Source of the DNA: Bacteroidota bacterium
GTDB taxonomy: Bacteria; Bacteroidota; Bacteroidia; CAILMK01
Reading direction: 5' to 3'
Length of the DNA stretch: 36,701 nucleotides
Assembly: GCA_013287095.1 (NCBI GenBank)
Contig: JABDEJ010000004.1
Span: forward strand, 1-36,701
This document shows positions 16,830-27,300 of the stretch, in pieces (position 1 is the stretch's first letter; each line of letters opens with the position of its first letter). The notes below the pieces were generated by a model, which was not told the DNA's origin, did not search any database, and saw only the letters and a list, made by a program, of their open reading frames with translations. The position numbers and the translations under genes were made by a program.

Positions 16830-18237
16830 GCGACTGGCAGGTATTATTTATATCGCTTCTGATTATCTTGCTTCTACGCTTGCGTGGACTCTGTTCTATA
16901 TTTACCGCCTCGAATTTGTAGAGCCGCAGAAATATGGCTACAAAATCCCTATTAGTTTCGATAAAAATTATTACCTGGCCATAATCCTGATCCCGCTTTA
17001 TTGGATCCTGATATTCTGGACATTCGGAAGCTATAGAAACATCTATCGCAAATCTAGGGTAAAAGAATTCGGGCTTGTTTTTACCCTGTGCTTTGTAGGT
17101 TCGGTATTGCTGTTTTTCTTAATACTCCTTGATGATGTTGTTGGGTCTTATAATGCTTATAGATATACTTTTTTGGTTCTTTTCCTGCTGCAGTTCACAC
17201 TCATGTATGGCATGAGGCTTATCATTCTTACCAGAATAAAAAAATTGATAAAAACCAGGGTTTTAGGCTTCAATACCCTTCTTGTCGGTAACAACCAGAA
17301 GGCACTGGATCTTTATCTCGAACTTGAAAACGAAAAATATTCACAGGGCTACAATTTCAAGGGTTTCGTTTCCATTAACAATGAGCCATTTACGGCTTTA
17401 AGCACTTATTTGCCAAGGCTTGGCCGGTTTGACCAGATAAATGAAATCATTAGGGAAAACAAAATAGAGGATGTCATACTCGCTGTTGAAACTTCCGAAC
17501 ACCCAATCATTAATAATATTATAAGCACTCTGGAAGATACCGGGGCCGATATCAAGATTATCCCTGACATGTACGATCTGCTGACAGGAACCGTGAAAAT
17601 GAACTATCTGTTCGGTACCGCCCTCATTGAAGTGACGCAGGACATGATGCCTATCTGGCAAAAGAACCTCAAAAGGATCATTGATGTAGCGGTTTCTATT
17701 TTGATCCTGACTTTGGGAAGCCCTTTCTACCTGATAATGATGTTTTTGGTAAAAGTCACATCAGTAGGCCCGGTATTCTATGCACAGGAAAGGATCGGGT
17801 ATAACGGCCTCCCTTTTAAAATATACAAATTCAGGACCATGCAGGTTGATGCCGAGAAAAACGGCCCGCAACTTAGCTCAAAAAGCGATCCGAGGATTAC
17901 CAAAATAGGTCGTTTTTTGAGAAAATTCAGACTCGATGAATTCCCGCAATTCTGGAATGTGCTGATCGGGGATATGAGCCTTGTTGGCCCACGCCCTGAG
18001 CGGCAATATTTTATTGACCGTATCATGGAAATTGCCCCCCATTATATGCATCTCCTGAAAGTAAAACCAGGTATTACTTCTTGGGGACAGATCAAATTCG
18101 GCTATGCAGAAAATGTTCCCCAAATGGTGGAACGTATGAAGTTTGATATTCTTTATGTTGAAAACATGTCGCTGGCCATGGATTTAAAGATCCTGTTTTA
18201 TACAGTACTTATCATGTTTCAGGGCAGGGGTAAATAA
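16822..18237 (+). CDS. undecaprenyl-phosphate glycosylphosphotransferase (EPS priming enzyme)
   Basis: This 471-residue integral membrane enzyme belongs to the WcaJ/WbaP-type polyprenyl glycosylphosphotransferases. It moves a sugar-1-phosphate from a nucleotide sugar onto undecaprenyl phosphate, the first step in exopolysaccharide or O-unit synthesis. About four N-terminal membrane segments (residues 5-145) precede a CoA-binding-3-like domain (150-270). Another membrane/re-entrant segment (LKRIIDVAVSILIL) leads into the catalytic domain with YKFRTM (near 336), FRLDEFPQFWNVLIGDMSLV followed by GPRPE (370-394) and VKPGITSWGQIKFGY. The start is TTG 16822, overlapping the previous gene by 8 bp; a TAA at 16807 excludes earlier starts and the first Met is about 125 codons in. 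The sugar specificity is unknown. Confidence 0.95.
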   Translation: MNKRLAGIIYIASDYLASTLAWTLFYIYRLEFVEPQKYGYKIPISFDKNYYLAIILIPLYWILIFWTFGSYRNIYRKSRVKEFGLVFTLCFVGSVLLFFLILLDDVVGSYNAYRYTFLVLFLLQFTLMYGMRLIILTRIKKLIKTRVLGFNTLLVGNNQKALDLYLELENEKYSQGYNFKGFVSINNEPFTALSTYLPRLGRFDQINEIIRENKIEDVILAVETSEHPIINNIISTLEDTGADIKIIPDMYDLLTGTVKMNYLFGTALIEVTQDMMPIWQKNLKRIIDVAVSILILTLGSPFYLIMMFLVKVTSVGPVFYAQERIGYNGLPFKIYKFRTMQVDAEKNGPQLSSKSDPRITKIGRFLRKFRLDEFPQFWNVLIGDMSLVGPRPERQYFIDRIMEIAPHYMHLLKVKPGITSWGQIKFGYAENVPQMVERMKFDILYVENMSLAMDLKILFYTVLIMFQGRGK

Positions 18238-18295
18238 AAAACTCCTAAAAGAATTACATTTTTTTGTCCCTCCGACGTACATAGTCCTATAAAAC

Positions 18296-18327
18296 ATGAA
18301 ATTTACTGACGATTGTCAGCATTTCAT
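18296..18327. terminator. long hairpin after the EPS operon
   Basis: ATGAAAT (18296-18302) pairs with ATTTCAT (18321-18327) and CTGAC (18306-18310) with GTCAG (18315-18319), around a GATT loop and a small internal bulge (TTA opposite C). It is 58 bp after the glycosyltransferase stop and 63 bp before the next start. The following bases (CGTCCTTTATT) are only weakly U-rich, so it may be a terminator, a processing site or an attenuator. Confidence 0.45.
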
Positions 18328-18390
18328 CGTCCTTTATTAAACTACTTTAGCCCTGTGATAGTTATAGTACTTTAAACAGCACCGGTTCTT

Positions 18391-20262
18391 TTGAAAATCT
18401 TTTTGAAAATCTTTCTCATTTCATGCTGTTTGTGTGCAGGCATCATGAATGTCCATGCACAGAATACAAGCATTGTGAATGATAGCATTAATAAACGCAA
18501 TCCACCTGTTCATAAAAAATCCATAATTGTAGATGATTTACAGCGCTTTGCCTTGAAAGACAATATCGTTTCAAAGCTGCTTCGTTCTGTCATGGTATTT
18601 GAAAATAAAAAACCACCACCCGATACCACCAAAGTCAGCGAAAAGAAATACGAGAATTATGAGTGCAGGATCATCAGGAATATTGAAATCGTGGTTCTTG
18701 GTCCTTTCGGGTATTCAACCTACTTAAAATATGGTCGTGAAATTGTGCGTTTGCAACGCCTCGGAAATGAAGTACACTATAACACAAGGCATTGGATCAT
18801 TAAAGACAAACTTCTCTTCAAAAAAGGTGATGCGATTGACGCCGTAAAAATATCTGAAAGTGAGCGCCTCCTTAGGCAGTCACCATATATCAACGATGAC
18901 AAAATATATCTTGATTCAATACCCGGAGACCATGACAGTGTGGATGCAGTTGTAGTGGTTAAAGATGTCTTTGATTATTCAGGTAGCGCCGGTGGCAACC
19001 CCCTCATCCCTAATGGCAATGTTAGTGTTACTGATATAAACTTTCTCGGTCTTGGGCAAGCTGTAACCGGCTCCGCATCTTATAACCCGCAATATTCCCG
19101 GCCTTATGGATACGGCGGAATCTATAGTGTCCCACAGATCGCAAATACCTATCTCTCCGCTCAGACCCATTATAGTTCCCTAGATCTAAACCAGAATTTC
19201 GGTGTCAATCTTAGCCGACCCTTCTTTTCTACTACCACCAAATGGGCCGGAGGCGCTGATTTTGAATACAACCGTGCTGCATACAATGTAACATTACCAG
19301 ATTCAAATGTATATTCAGGTATGCATAATTATACGACAACTGATTTTTGGCTTGGCTATGCATTCCCTTTAAATGAAAACTCCCTGTACCGTTTTAAAAA
19401 ATCACAAATTATTCTCAGCGGCAGGGTATATAATATCAATTATCTAAATAACGATAATTTGCCATCAGATCTAAATCACTTATTCTCAAACGAAACCTTC
19501 TATCTTGGTGCCATTGGATTTACGCACCGGGATTATTATAAAGACCATTATATATTTGCTTTCGGGAAAACAGAGGACATACCGCTTGGATATTTATTTA
19601 CCATAAACGCCGGGCCGGATTATTTTCAAAATCGCAAGCGGTGGTACTCCGGGGCCAAAGCTTCTTACGGTTGGAATAATTCTTCCCTGGGATACATGTA
19701 CTTAAGCGCGGAAACCGGAGGTTTTGTCAGCTCAAACCAGGTGGAACAGGGAGTCATCAATACAGAATTTATGTATTTCACCAACCTGCTCCCATTGGGC
19801 TTATGGCAATGCCGTCAATATTTGTTTAACCAATACACGTTGGGATACAATAGGTTACCAGGTGAAGCCCTAACCATCAACCAGGGAATGTCCGGACTCC
19901 AGCAATTTTATTCGCCAACTCTTACTGGCACCCAAAGGTGGTCGAATAATATCGAAGCTGATTTTTTTTCTCCATGGAAACCGCTTGGTTTTGAAATCGT
20001 ATTGGTTGCTTTTATGGATGATGCACTCATCGGGAATCATGATGTCACCATCTTGCAAAGCCACCTCTACCAGGGATACGGTGCCGGGATCAGGTTCAAA
20101 AATGAGCATTTTATATTCAATACACTCCAGTTATCATTTCATTTCTTTCCAAATGCAAACCTTATTGATGCAAAATCCTTGATTTTCAGAAGTACCGGAA
20201 GCTCAGATCTCCAATTTCAGGATTTTCAATTTTCTGAACCATATATGGCTTCATTCAAATAG
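18391..20262 (+). CDS. outer-membrane beta-barrel protein with POTRA-like domain (BamA/TamA/FhaC-like)
   Basis: This 623-residue protein starts at TTG 18391: a TAA at 18373 closes the frame upstream, and the first ATG comes after the signal-peptide core. The signal peptide is MKIFLKIFLISCCLCAG ending ...NVHAQ. Residues 88-195 look like a POTRA module (CRIIRNIEIVVLGPFG, FKKGDAIDAVKISESERLLRQSPYINDDKIY, VDAVVVVKDVF). From about 210 to the end, alternating aromatic/polar beta strands with Gly-Tyr turns describe a 16-strand-type barrel ending in FSEPYMASFK. BamA and TamA relatives insert outer-membrane proteins; FhaC relatives secrete adhesins. The single POTRA-like unit argues against BamA itself. 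It sits between the EPS operon and the giant adhesin; a transport role for either is inference only. Confidence 0.82.
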   Translation: MKIFLKIFLISCCLCAGIMNVHAQNTSIVNDSINKRNPPVHKKSIIVDDLQRFALKDNIVSKLLRSVMVFENKKPPPDTTKVSEKKYENYECRIIRNIEIVVLGPFGYSTYLKYGREIVRLQRLGNEVHYNTRHWIIKDKLLFKKGDAIDAVKISESERLLRQSPYINDDKIYLDSIPGDHDSVDAVVVVKDVFDYSGSAGGNPLIPNGNVSVTDINFLGLGQAVTGSASYNPQYSRPYGYGGIYSVPQIANTYLSAQTHYSSLDLNQNFGVNLSRPFFSTTTKWAGGADFEYNRAAYNVTLPDSNVYSGMHNYTTTDFWLGYAFPLNENSLYRFKKSQIILSGRVYNINYLNNDNLPSDLNHLFSNETFYLGAIGFTHRDYYKDHYIFAFGKTEDIPLGYLFTINAGPDYFQNRKRWYSGAKASYGWNNSSLGYMYLSAETGGFVSSNQVEQGVINTEFMYFTNLLPLGLWQCRQYLFNQYTLGYNRLPGEALTINQGMSGLQQFYSPTLTGTQRWSNNIEADFFSPWKPLGFEIVLVAFMDDALIGNHDVTILQSHLYQGYGAGIRFKNEHFIFNTLQLSFHFFPNANLIDAKSLIFRSTGSSDLQFQDFQFSEPYMASFK

Positions 20263-20275
20263 ATTACATTAATTT

Positions 20276-20289
20276 ATGATAATTATCAT
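20276..20289. terminator. palindrome ATGATAATTATCAT after the OM-barrel gene
   Basis: A perfect 14-bp palindrome 13 bases after the stop codon at 20262, followed by TTTATAATATT. As RNA it gives only a 5-bp A/U-rich stem, so termination would be weak. It could also be a protein-binding site. Confidence 0.3.
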
Positions 20290-20999
20290 TTTATAATATT
20301 AGAATAATGATTGCAAGTTATGCAATGAAATAGGATTATTTGTTGAAATAATATTTTGTTTATTAATTCACTTGTCTTTAATCTTTCCACCAATAATCTG
20401 GTCTAAAAAAATATAAACAATTTTGAAACCAATAAAAACACCGAATAAACATCAGAACCTAAACCTTTACTTTAAAACAAACTAATTAAACATTAATATA
20501 CAACATTTTAACTCAATTTCGACCTTTTTTAGCTTGGCAATTCTGGCATTAACGTTTCCTGGTACCAAATCATTTGGATTATTTCATTATTTTGGGTTAC
20601 AAATCGACTTTCTACTGAGAACTTTTTGCTCCGCCAATTCACGAGATTCTGCCTTATTATCTTATTTTGGCCTAAAAAATCGCGACATCCTAAACCTGGT
20701 ATCAGCTATTTCATGATGTTAATCATTCAAAATAAGACTTTCGTCATATTTACTTGGTGGAATCCGGCCGAAATTTGCAATATTTGTACAACTTCAAAAG
20801 CCATAAAGAGGAAAAACTTACACAAGTAGCATCGGTCCGCCTGAATCAAAATATGAAAAAACCCATAAAACCTTACAGCTCGCTTTTACGTAGATATGCC
20901 GGATTATTGTTTGCTCCAACATTTCATAAAAATTGGATACATAGCGTTACGAGCAAAAAAAGAAATGCGACATTTATTATTAAAACCCTCATTTTTATG

Positions 21000-21019
21000 A
21001 TCCTTAACAGGATTTTTTA
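21000..21019 (+). terminator. small intrinsic-terminator-like hairpin
   Basis: ATCCT (21000-21004) and AGGAT (21009-21013) pair around TAAC, and the final T begins a T6 run (21013-21018). It lies about 100 bp upstream of the adhesin promoter box, where it would shield that promoter from upstream transcription. The stem is short. Confidence 0.3.
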
Positions 21020-21113
21020 TCTACAGGCGGTCTCATGGGAAAACTGTGGACAAGTGAATAACTATTTTTTACAAAATCTTTCGAAACCTTACATCTTGTT
21101 TCAGGGAATTTCT

Positions 21114-21121
21114 TATATTTG
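21114..21121 (+). promoter_or_regulatory. -7 promoter box for the giant adhesin gene
   Basis: TATATTTG is a perfect TAnnTTTG match. A TTG lies 15 bases upstream (21096-21098), a little closer than the usual 17-23. Transcription from here would give an approximately 175-nt leader before ATG 21305, containing an imperfect hairpin near 21211-21230. Confidence 0.45.
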
Positions 21122-21304
21122 TCGCAGAGTATTGGGCAACTGGGGAGTTGCTTTTTGTAACGGCATGATTGTCAATTTTTTAACATTATTGGATTACTTG
21201 AAACTTCTGGTAAGTCCCTCTGGGAGGAGACTATATTATGCAGAATTGAAACTTGTGCCGATATCTTCAAACGGTTTTTCGCAATTTTATAGCAAAGGCG
21301 CTGA

Positions 21305-24300
21305 ATGCTAAAAACCGTACCAAATATCACCAAAACCTTACATAAGCTAAAGCTGGGCCGGAGCCTGGCTTATTTCTTTACCATCATGCTCGTAGATGTG
21401 CTGAAGGCAGTTGATAAGTTTGACCGGAAATTGAAAAATTCAGGAAGAATTGCCATAATTCTGCTGCTGCTGATACCATTGGGGCATAGCAGGGCCAAGG
21501 GGGCTCAGGTTACGGTCACTACAAACAGCCTATGGAGTACTTGCAAAAGTGGTGGGGCACCAGCCGCTGGCGATAATGTATCTGTAACAAGCGGAGCAAC
21601 CTTAACTGTTGACGTTGGTACTGCTGTTTGTACCAATCTTACAATTGGTGGAACATCAAACACCAGTACCTTAAAATTCAACTCAGGAACTCAGCTTACC
21701 GCGTCCGGAACCTTGACAATGGCGGGTAGTAGCGCAGCCATCAAAGGGGTTTTGGACATGACCAGCGGAGGCACTTTTATATATTCAGGTACCAGCATAA
21801 CCATTACTCAAGCGGCAGACAATACATTTACACCTGGAACAGGCACTGTAGAGTTTACGAATACTCTTACGCTACCGGCTTCCGTTTTTACCACATTTAA
21901 CCTGCTTCATATTTCAGCGGGAACAGCAACTCTCGGAGTTGCACTTACATCAGTAGCAGCATTAACAATTGATAATTCTGCGACACTGGGGCTGGCTACA
22001 TTTAGCATTACGGCCATGACCGGGAATTTTGTAAACAATGGCACTGTAACAACATCTACAGGGATACTTAACATAACAGGGTCAGGAAATACAACAAGCG
22101 GTACAGGCACTATTAATACAACCGGTGCCGGTGGAGTAACATATAAAACAAATAATAGTACAATCCTGGCCGGAAGCACAATAACCATAGCCGGAGCGGG
22201 TGCCGGTGGAATTGTTATAACCGGTGTAACCCTGACAAATAACGGAAGAATAAATCCTGCCGCCGCTAATAAAATCAGCGGAACTGGTACCTTATCAGGG
22301 GGTGGCGAAATAGATGTGACCACTACGGGGGCTACTGCGCTTACCACACAATATTCGTGTTCAAGAACCCTTACAAATTTAAGCGTTGTATTTGCAGGTA
22401 CGGCAGCGCAAACTTCTGGTGCAGCAATTACATGTAGAACGCTCACTATTAATAATTCCACTGGTGTTACCCTGGCCACCGCAGGATCTACAGTAACCGA
22501 TTCACTTGTCCTTACTTCGGGCGCTTTAACAGCAACTACCACGCTTACGATGAACTCGGGTTCTGTTATTGTGAGATCAGCAGGCAGTATGACCTGGACT
22601 GCAAGCACAAAAAATTATAAAGTTATTTATACCGGAGCCAGCGCTATTACTACAGGCCCGGAAATTTCAGCACATGCCGTTCATATTGTTTCAAGCACCA
22701 GTAATACCGTAACCCTTAATGCCGCAGCAACCATCGGAGATACCCTGGAATTGGTTTCAGGAACATTTGCCGGTGGAACAAACCTGACAATGGGGTCTGG
22801 ATCCTACATAGTACGTTCGGGAGGTGCCATGACCTGGACGGCGAGTACAAAAAAATATAAGGTGTCTTATGTAGGCAGCAGCGCAATTACAACAAGCGTG
22901 GAATGGACATCCAACACCGTAATTGTCACCAGCGCTACTTCAAACACGGTTACGCAAGGTGGTGCACAGACACTTGATTCGCTCATTTTAACGAGCGGGG
23001 TTTTTGTTGCAGGAACCAACCTTACCATGACTTCCGGCGGAAATTCCGCCATCAATGCTGCCGGTGGTACCATGACAGGTGCTCCAAAAACCAATGCATA
23101 TAATGTCCTTTACACAGGTACTGGCCAGACTACCAGCTCTGAACTTACTGGTTCAGCTTTAACAAACGTAACCGTCAATCTAACCTCTGGTATGGTGACA
23201 CTCGGGGCCACTTTTACCATGACTGGTAATCTTGCCCTCACCGCAGGCACTTTTGATGCGAGTACATTTACCATAAACATAGGCGGGAATATCACCGGCA
23301 CGGGATCCAATTTCACTCCCGGTACAAGCACGGTAAACTTTAATAAATCAACGGCACAAACCACAGTAGGAGTTAATTTTTACAACCTCACCCTCAGTGG
23401 TGCTGGCGGGCTTACGCCAAGTGCGGGTATTTCTGTTTCCCATACACTTACGCTCACCGCAGGTGTACTTACGGCAAGTACAAACCTGACTATGTGGAGC
23501 GGAACCACTATCAGCCGTTCAGGTGGAAGCATGACCGGTACTATCCAGGGGGCTAAAAATTATAATGTAACCTATACCGGGGGTAGCGGCATTACAACCG
23601 GGCCGGAATGGACATCAAATACCGTTATCGTTACATGCAGCGTTACTTCTGCAACAGTTACGCTTGGCGGAGCACAAACACTTGATTCGTTAAACCTTAC
23701 AAGCGGCACATTTGCAGCAGGTACCAACCTGACCATGACTTCGGGTGGCAATTCTGCCATTTCCGTATCTGGGGGCTTAATGACGGGAAACCCTCTAACC
23801 AATAATGTTTATGACGTTTTATATTCGGGTACCGGCCAGAATTCAGGTTCGGAGCTTGGTGGCGGTGGACTCAGAAATGTAACTCTTGGCCTTACATCCG
23901 GTACCATTACGCTGACGAGCGACATGTCACCGAGCGGGAATCTAACGCTCACAACGGGCACCTTGTCTGCGTCTACCTATACGATAACCTTAGGAGGCAA
24001 TTTTGCAGATAATGCCACATTTACAGGGACTAGCAGTACTGTTGTAATGAATGGTACAACCCAATCCATTAGTGGGTCTGCAAATCCAATCGCTTTTAAA
24101 ACCCTTACCATTAACTCCGGATCTACGGTCACTCTTTCTACTAATATCACAGCCACAGGTACTATAACTGTGAACGGCGAACTTAATCCGGGTGCCACAA
24201 ATACTATTGGCGGAACGGGTTTAGTAACAGGAACAGGTACGATTGATGTGACAGTTTTAACAGCGACGGGCGCCTTTAGTCACCAGTATGCCACGAGTGG

Positions 24301-27300
24301 CTCAAATGTCTATACGGGCCTCGCTGTAAATTTTCATGGCGCTGGTGCACAATCAACTTCCACAGCTATTAGCTGCGATTCTGTTAATGTTGCAAGCGGC
24401 AGTACTACAACACTCGGGGCCAATTTAACTATTGCAAATGACCTTACTATTGCCGGTACCCTCGCCGGTTCTACTTTTACCATAAATGTTGGGGGTGATT
24501 TTATTAATAATGGAACCTATACGGTAGGCACGAGTACAATGAATTTTAACGGTACTGGTCCTCAGAATATTAGCGGGTCCACAACGCCATCTTTGTTTTA
24601 TAAATTGATAAGTGCCAATATCACCGATACCCTATCTACTTCGGTCAATATTTCTGTAAGTAATGCACTCACTGTAAATGCAAAAACGGTATTTGAGCCT
24701 GGAAACCAGGATACGGTTGCCGGAGCAGGAACGCTTTCAGGTGGTGGTTTTATCATAGTAACTTATGCAGGTAATGCCACTGATGACTATGCGCATCAGT
24801 ACCTAATGACCACCAAGACTACAATAAACCTGGGAATTGATTTCGCGGGAACAGCAAACCAGAAAATGGCCACATCCCTGACCTGTAGGGATTTTTTTGT
24901 AACCAATACTGGTGGAACAGTGGCGGATAACAGCGGTGGGACCATAACCTACGCTGACTCATTATACGTCATTACGGGGGCGGCTCTTAATCCTACCGCT
25001 TCCTCGGTTTTTGCTACTACCTCTGGTAAATTAACTGGGGACCTGACTGGAATCGGTACTGTTTACGTGAATGCATCAGGCGTCATGACACAATATGGCT
25101 CAAGCACTACATTTGCCCTTTCGAATATTACAATGATTTTTTCAGGCAGCGTGGCTATGACCACGACCGCAACCCTGAATCCATACGGCTTTATTATCGC
25201 AAATACTGGCGGTGCTACATCCACTATTTCTAACAGCCAGACTGTGGGTGCCGGTGGCATCATTATAAATCACGGTTGCACACTTATACCAGGTTCAGGT
25301 GCTATCTTCACAATGAGTGGCACCATTTCAGGTAGTGGGACACTACAGGTTACACATGTTGGAGATGGCACAAGTGACCTTGCTGCCCAGTTTACCGGAG
25401 CTCCTGCCTTAACAAATTTGACCAATCTGAATATGTCATTTAATGGCGCTTCAGCACAGAAAACGGGCAGCTTTTCATCCAAGTGGGTTACTTTAAGCAA
25501 CAGTACCGGCCTTACCCTTACCGGAAATATAACAACAGACACACTTTTCCTGACTAGCGGGCTTGTAACTACAGGTGCAAATAAAGTTATTATCCCCGCC
25601 GGAGGCTATATTTCCGGAGTTACTTCTGCAAGATACATTGTTGGTAATCTTCAATTACATATACCGACTTCTGCCACCACACAGCTTTTTCCTATTGGCG
25701 ACGCCAGCAATTTTACACCGGTTGATATGGGTTTTACCAGTGTTTCGGTAGCAGGTGATTTAACCATAGGCGTAGTTGGCGGAGCAAACACATCAACTTT
25801 TGCAGATGCCCCGATCAGCCAGACACAATATGTAAAGAGAGGATGGACTATTACCAATTCAGGTATTACTGCCACGAGTTATTCAGCTATTTTTAATTAC
25901 AAATCCGGTGATATTCAAGGTGCCGGAACCCCGACAAGTTTTGTCGTCGGTAAATATACTTCAGGTGTATGGACGACAACCACCTCTTCAAACCCCGTGG
26001 CAGATAGTATCAAAGCCACCGGGCTAACTACTTTTGGGGATTTTGATATTGGTATCGCCGGACCTCAAACTGTGGAAATATCAACCAGTTCAGTCTGGAG
26101 CGCTATCACCACCGGAACTGGATCCGGGGGATTGCCTTCAAGTTCTGATAATGTTGTGGTTGACAATGGTGCGACCCTTACGGTTGATATTGCAACTGCT
26201 GTTTGTAAAGCCCTGCAGATCGGTTCAAATGTTGACTTATATCCGGGAAATGGAACTCTCGTATTCTCAGGATCCACAAATAAAGTAACCGTATCCGGAA
26301 CCGTTACCCAGGGAATGAGTTCTTATACAGGCGCATTGACCATGACTAACGGTTACATTGCCTGTCAGGGTCTTGCTTGGGTAGGTGGTACATTTACTTC
26401 AGGTGGTACAGTCGAACTAACTGCGAATAATACCATTCCATCTCATTATACCAACTTTAACGCACTTACTGTTTCCGGTGGGGCAACTACGCTTGCTGCC
26501 GGTACAACGCTCGCTTCAACTTTAACGATTGGAGGCGGTGCCACTTTGACACCTGGCTCTAACCTCATTACCCTCCAGGGAGATTTTGTAAATAATGGAA
26601 CTTTTACAAGTGGGTCCGGCGGAATCACAATTTCAGGTTCTGCCGCCACTCAAAGTGTTGCCGCTTATACAACAACCGGACTTACAACCATGTCCAAGAG
26701 TGGCGGTACTGCAACCTTTCAAGGGAATGTAAACGGGGCAGGACTTACCATAAATGGTTCAGGGGGAACTCTAAACCTGGGAACAAGTCTTACACATACC
26801 TTTACAGGTGATGTGGTCCTTACGGCAGGAACATTGAACGGAGGATCAAGTACTCTCAACGAAAACAGCGCTGATGCAACTGCATGGAGCGGAACAGGTT
26901 CCAATTTTACTGCAGGAACATCTACCGTAGTTTTCGGCGCTTCCGGATCGCAAACCATGGCAACAGCCACTACCTTTAACAATCTTAGCATTGCAAGCGG
27001 GAGTACCACAACTCTTGGAGCGGCACTTACAACTGCCGGAAGTATCTCTAATGCCGGAACACTAACTGCCGGAGCTAATCTTATAACCATAAACGGGAGC
27101 TTAATAAATACAGGCACGATAACAAGTTGGTCCGGGGGACTTACAATAGCCGGTACAACGACAAAACAAAATATCGCCGGCTATACAACCACTGGCCCTA
27201 CCACCTTAACCAAAACTGCTGGTTCTGCAGGTTTTACGGGCAATGTAAACGGTGCTGGTCTTATTATTAACGGTTCTGGAGGCACATTGAACCTAGGTAC

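Larger units (their letters stand above)
20263..21304. other. 1-kb gene-poor leader region upstream of the giant adhesin
   Basis: This is AT-rich DNA. It holds a perfect 14-bp palindrome just after the preceding stop (20276-20289), an imperfect direct repeat (ATTTTGG...AAATCG(CG)AC at about 20586-20608 and 20661-20686), a small terminator-like hairpin (21000-21019) and a perfect promoter box (21114-21121). A 185-codon open frame at 20754-21311 crosses these signals and the adhesin start; its composition (F, N, K, Y, L) is what AT-rich non-coding DNA gives, and I do not accept it. Confidence 0.55.

Noticed and set aside
20534..20829. Two small overlapping open frames of 60 and 67 codons
   Set aside because: They overlap each other in different frames in AT-rich DNA and show no signal peptide, motif or conserved feature.
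20754..21311. 185-codon plus-strand open frame before the adhesin
   Set aside because: It crosses a terminator-like hairpin, a promoter box and the adhesin start codon, has an AT-driven composition and no recognisable family.
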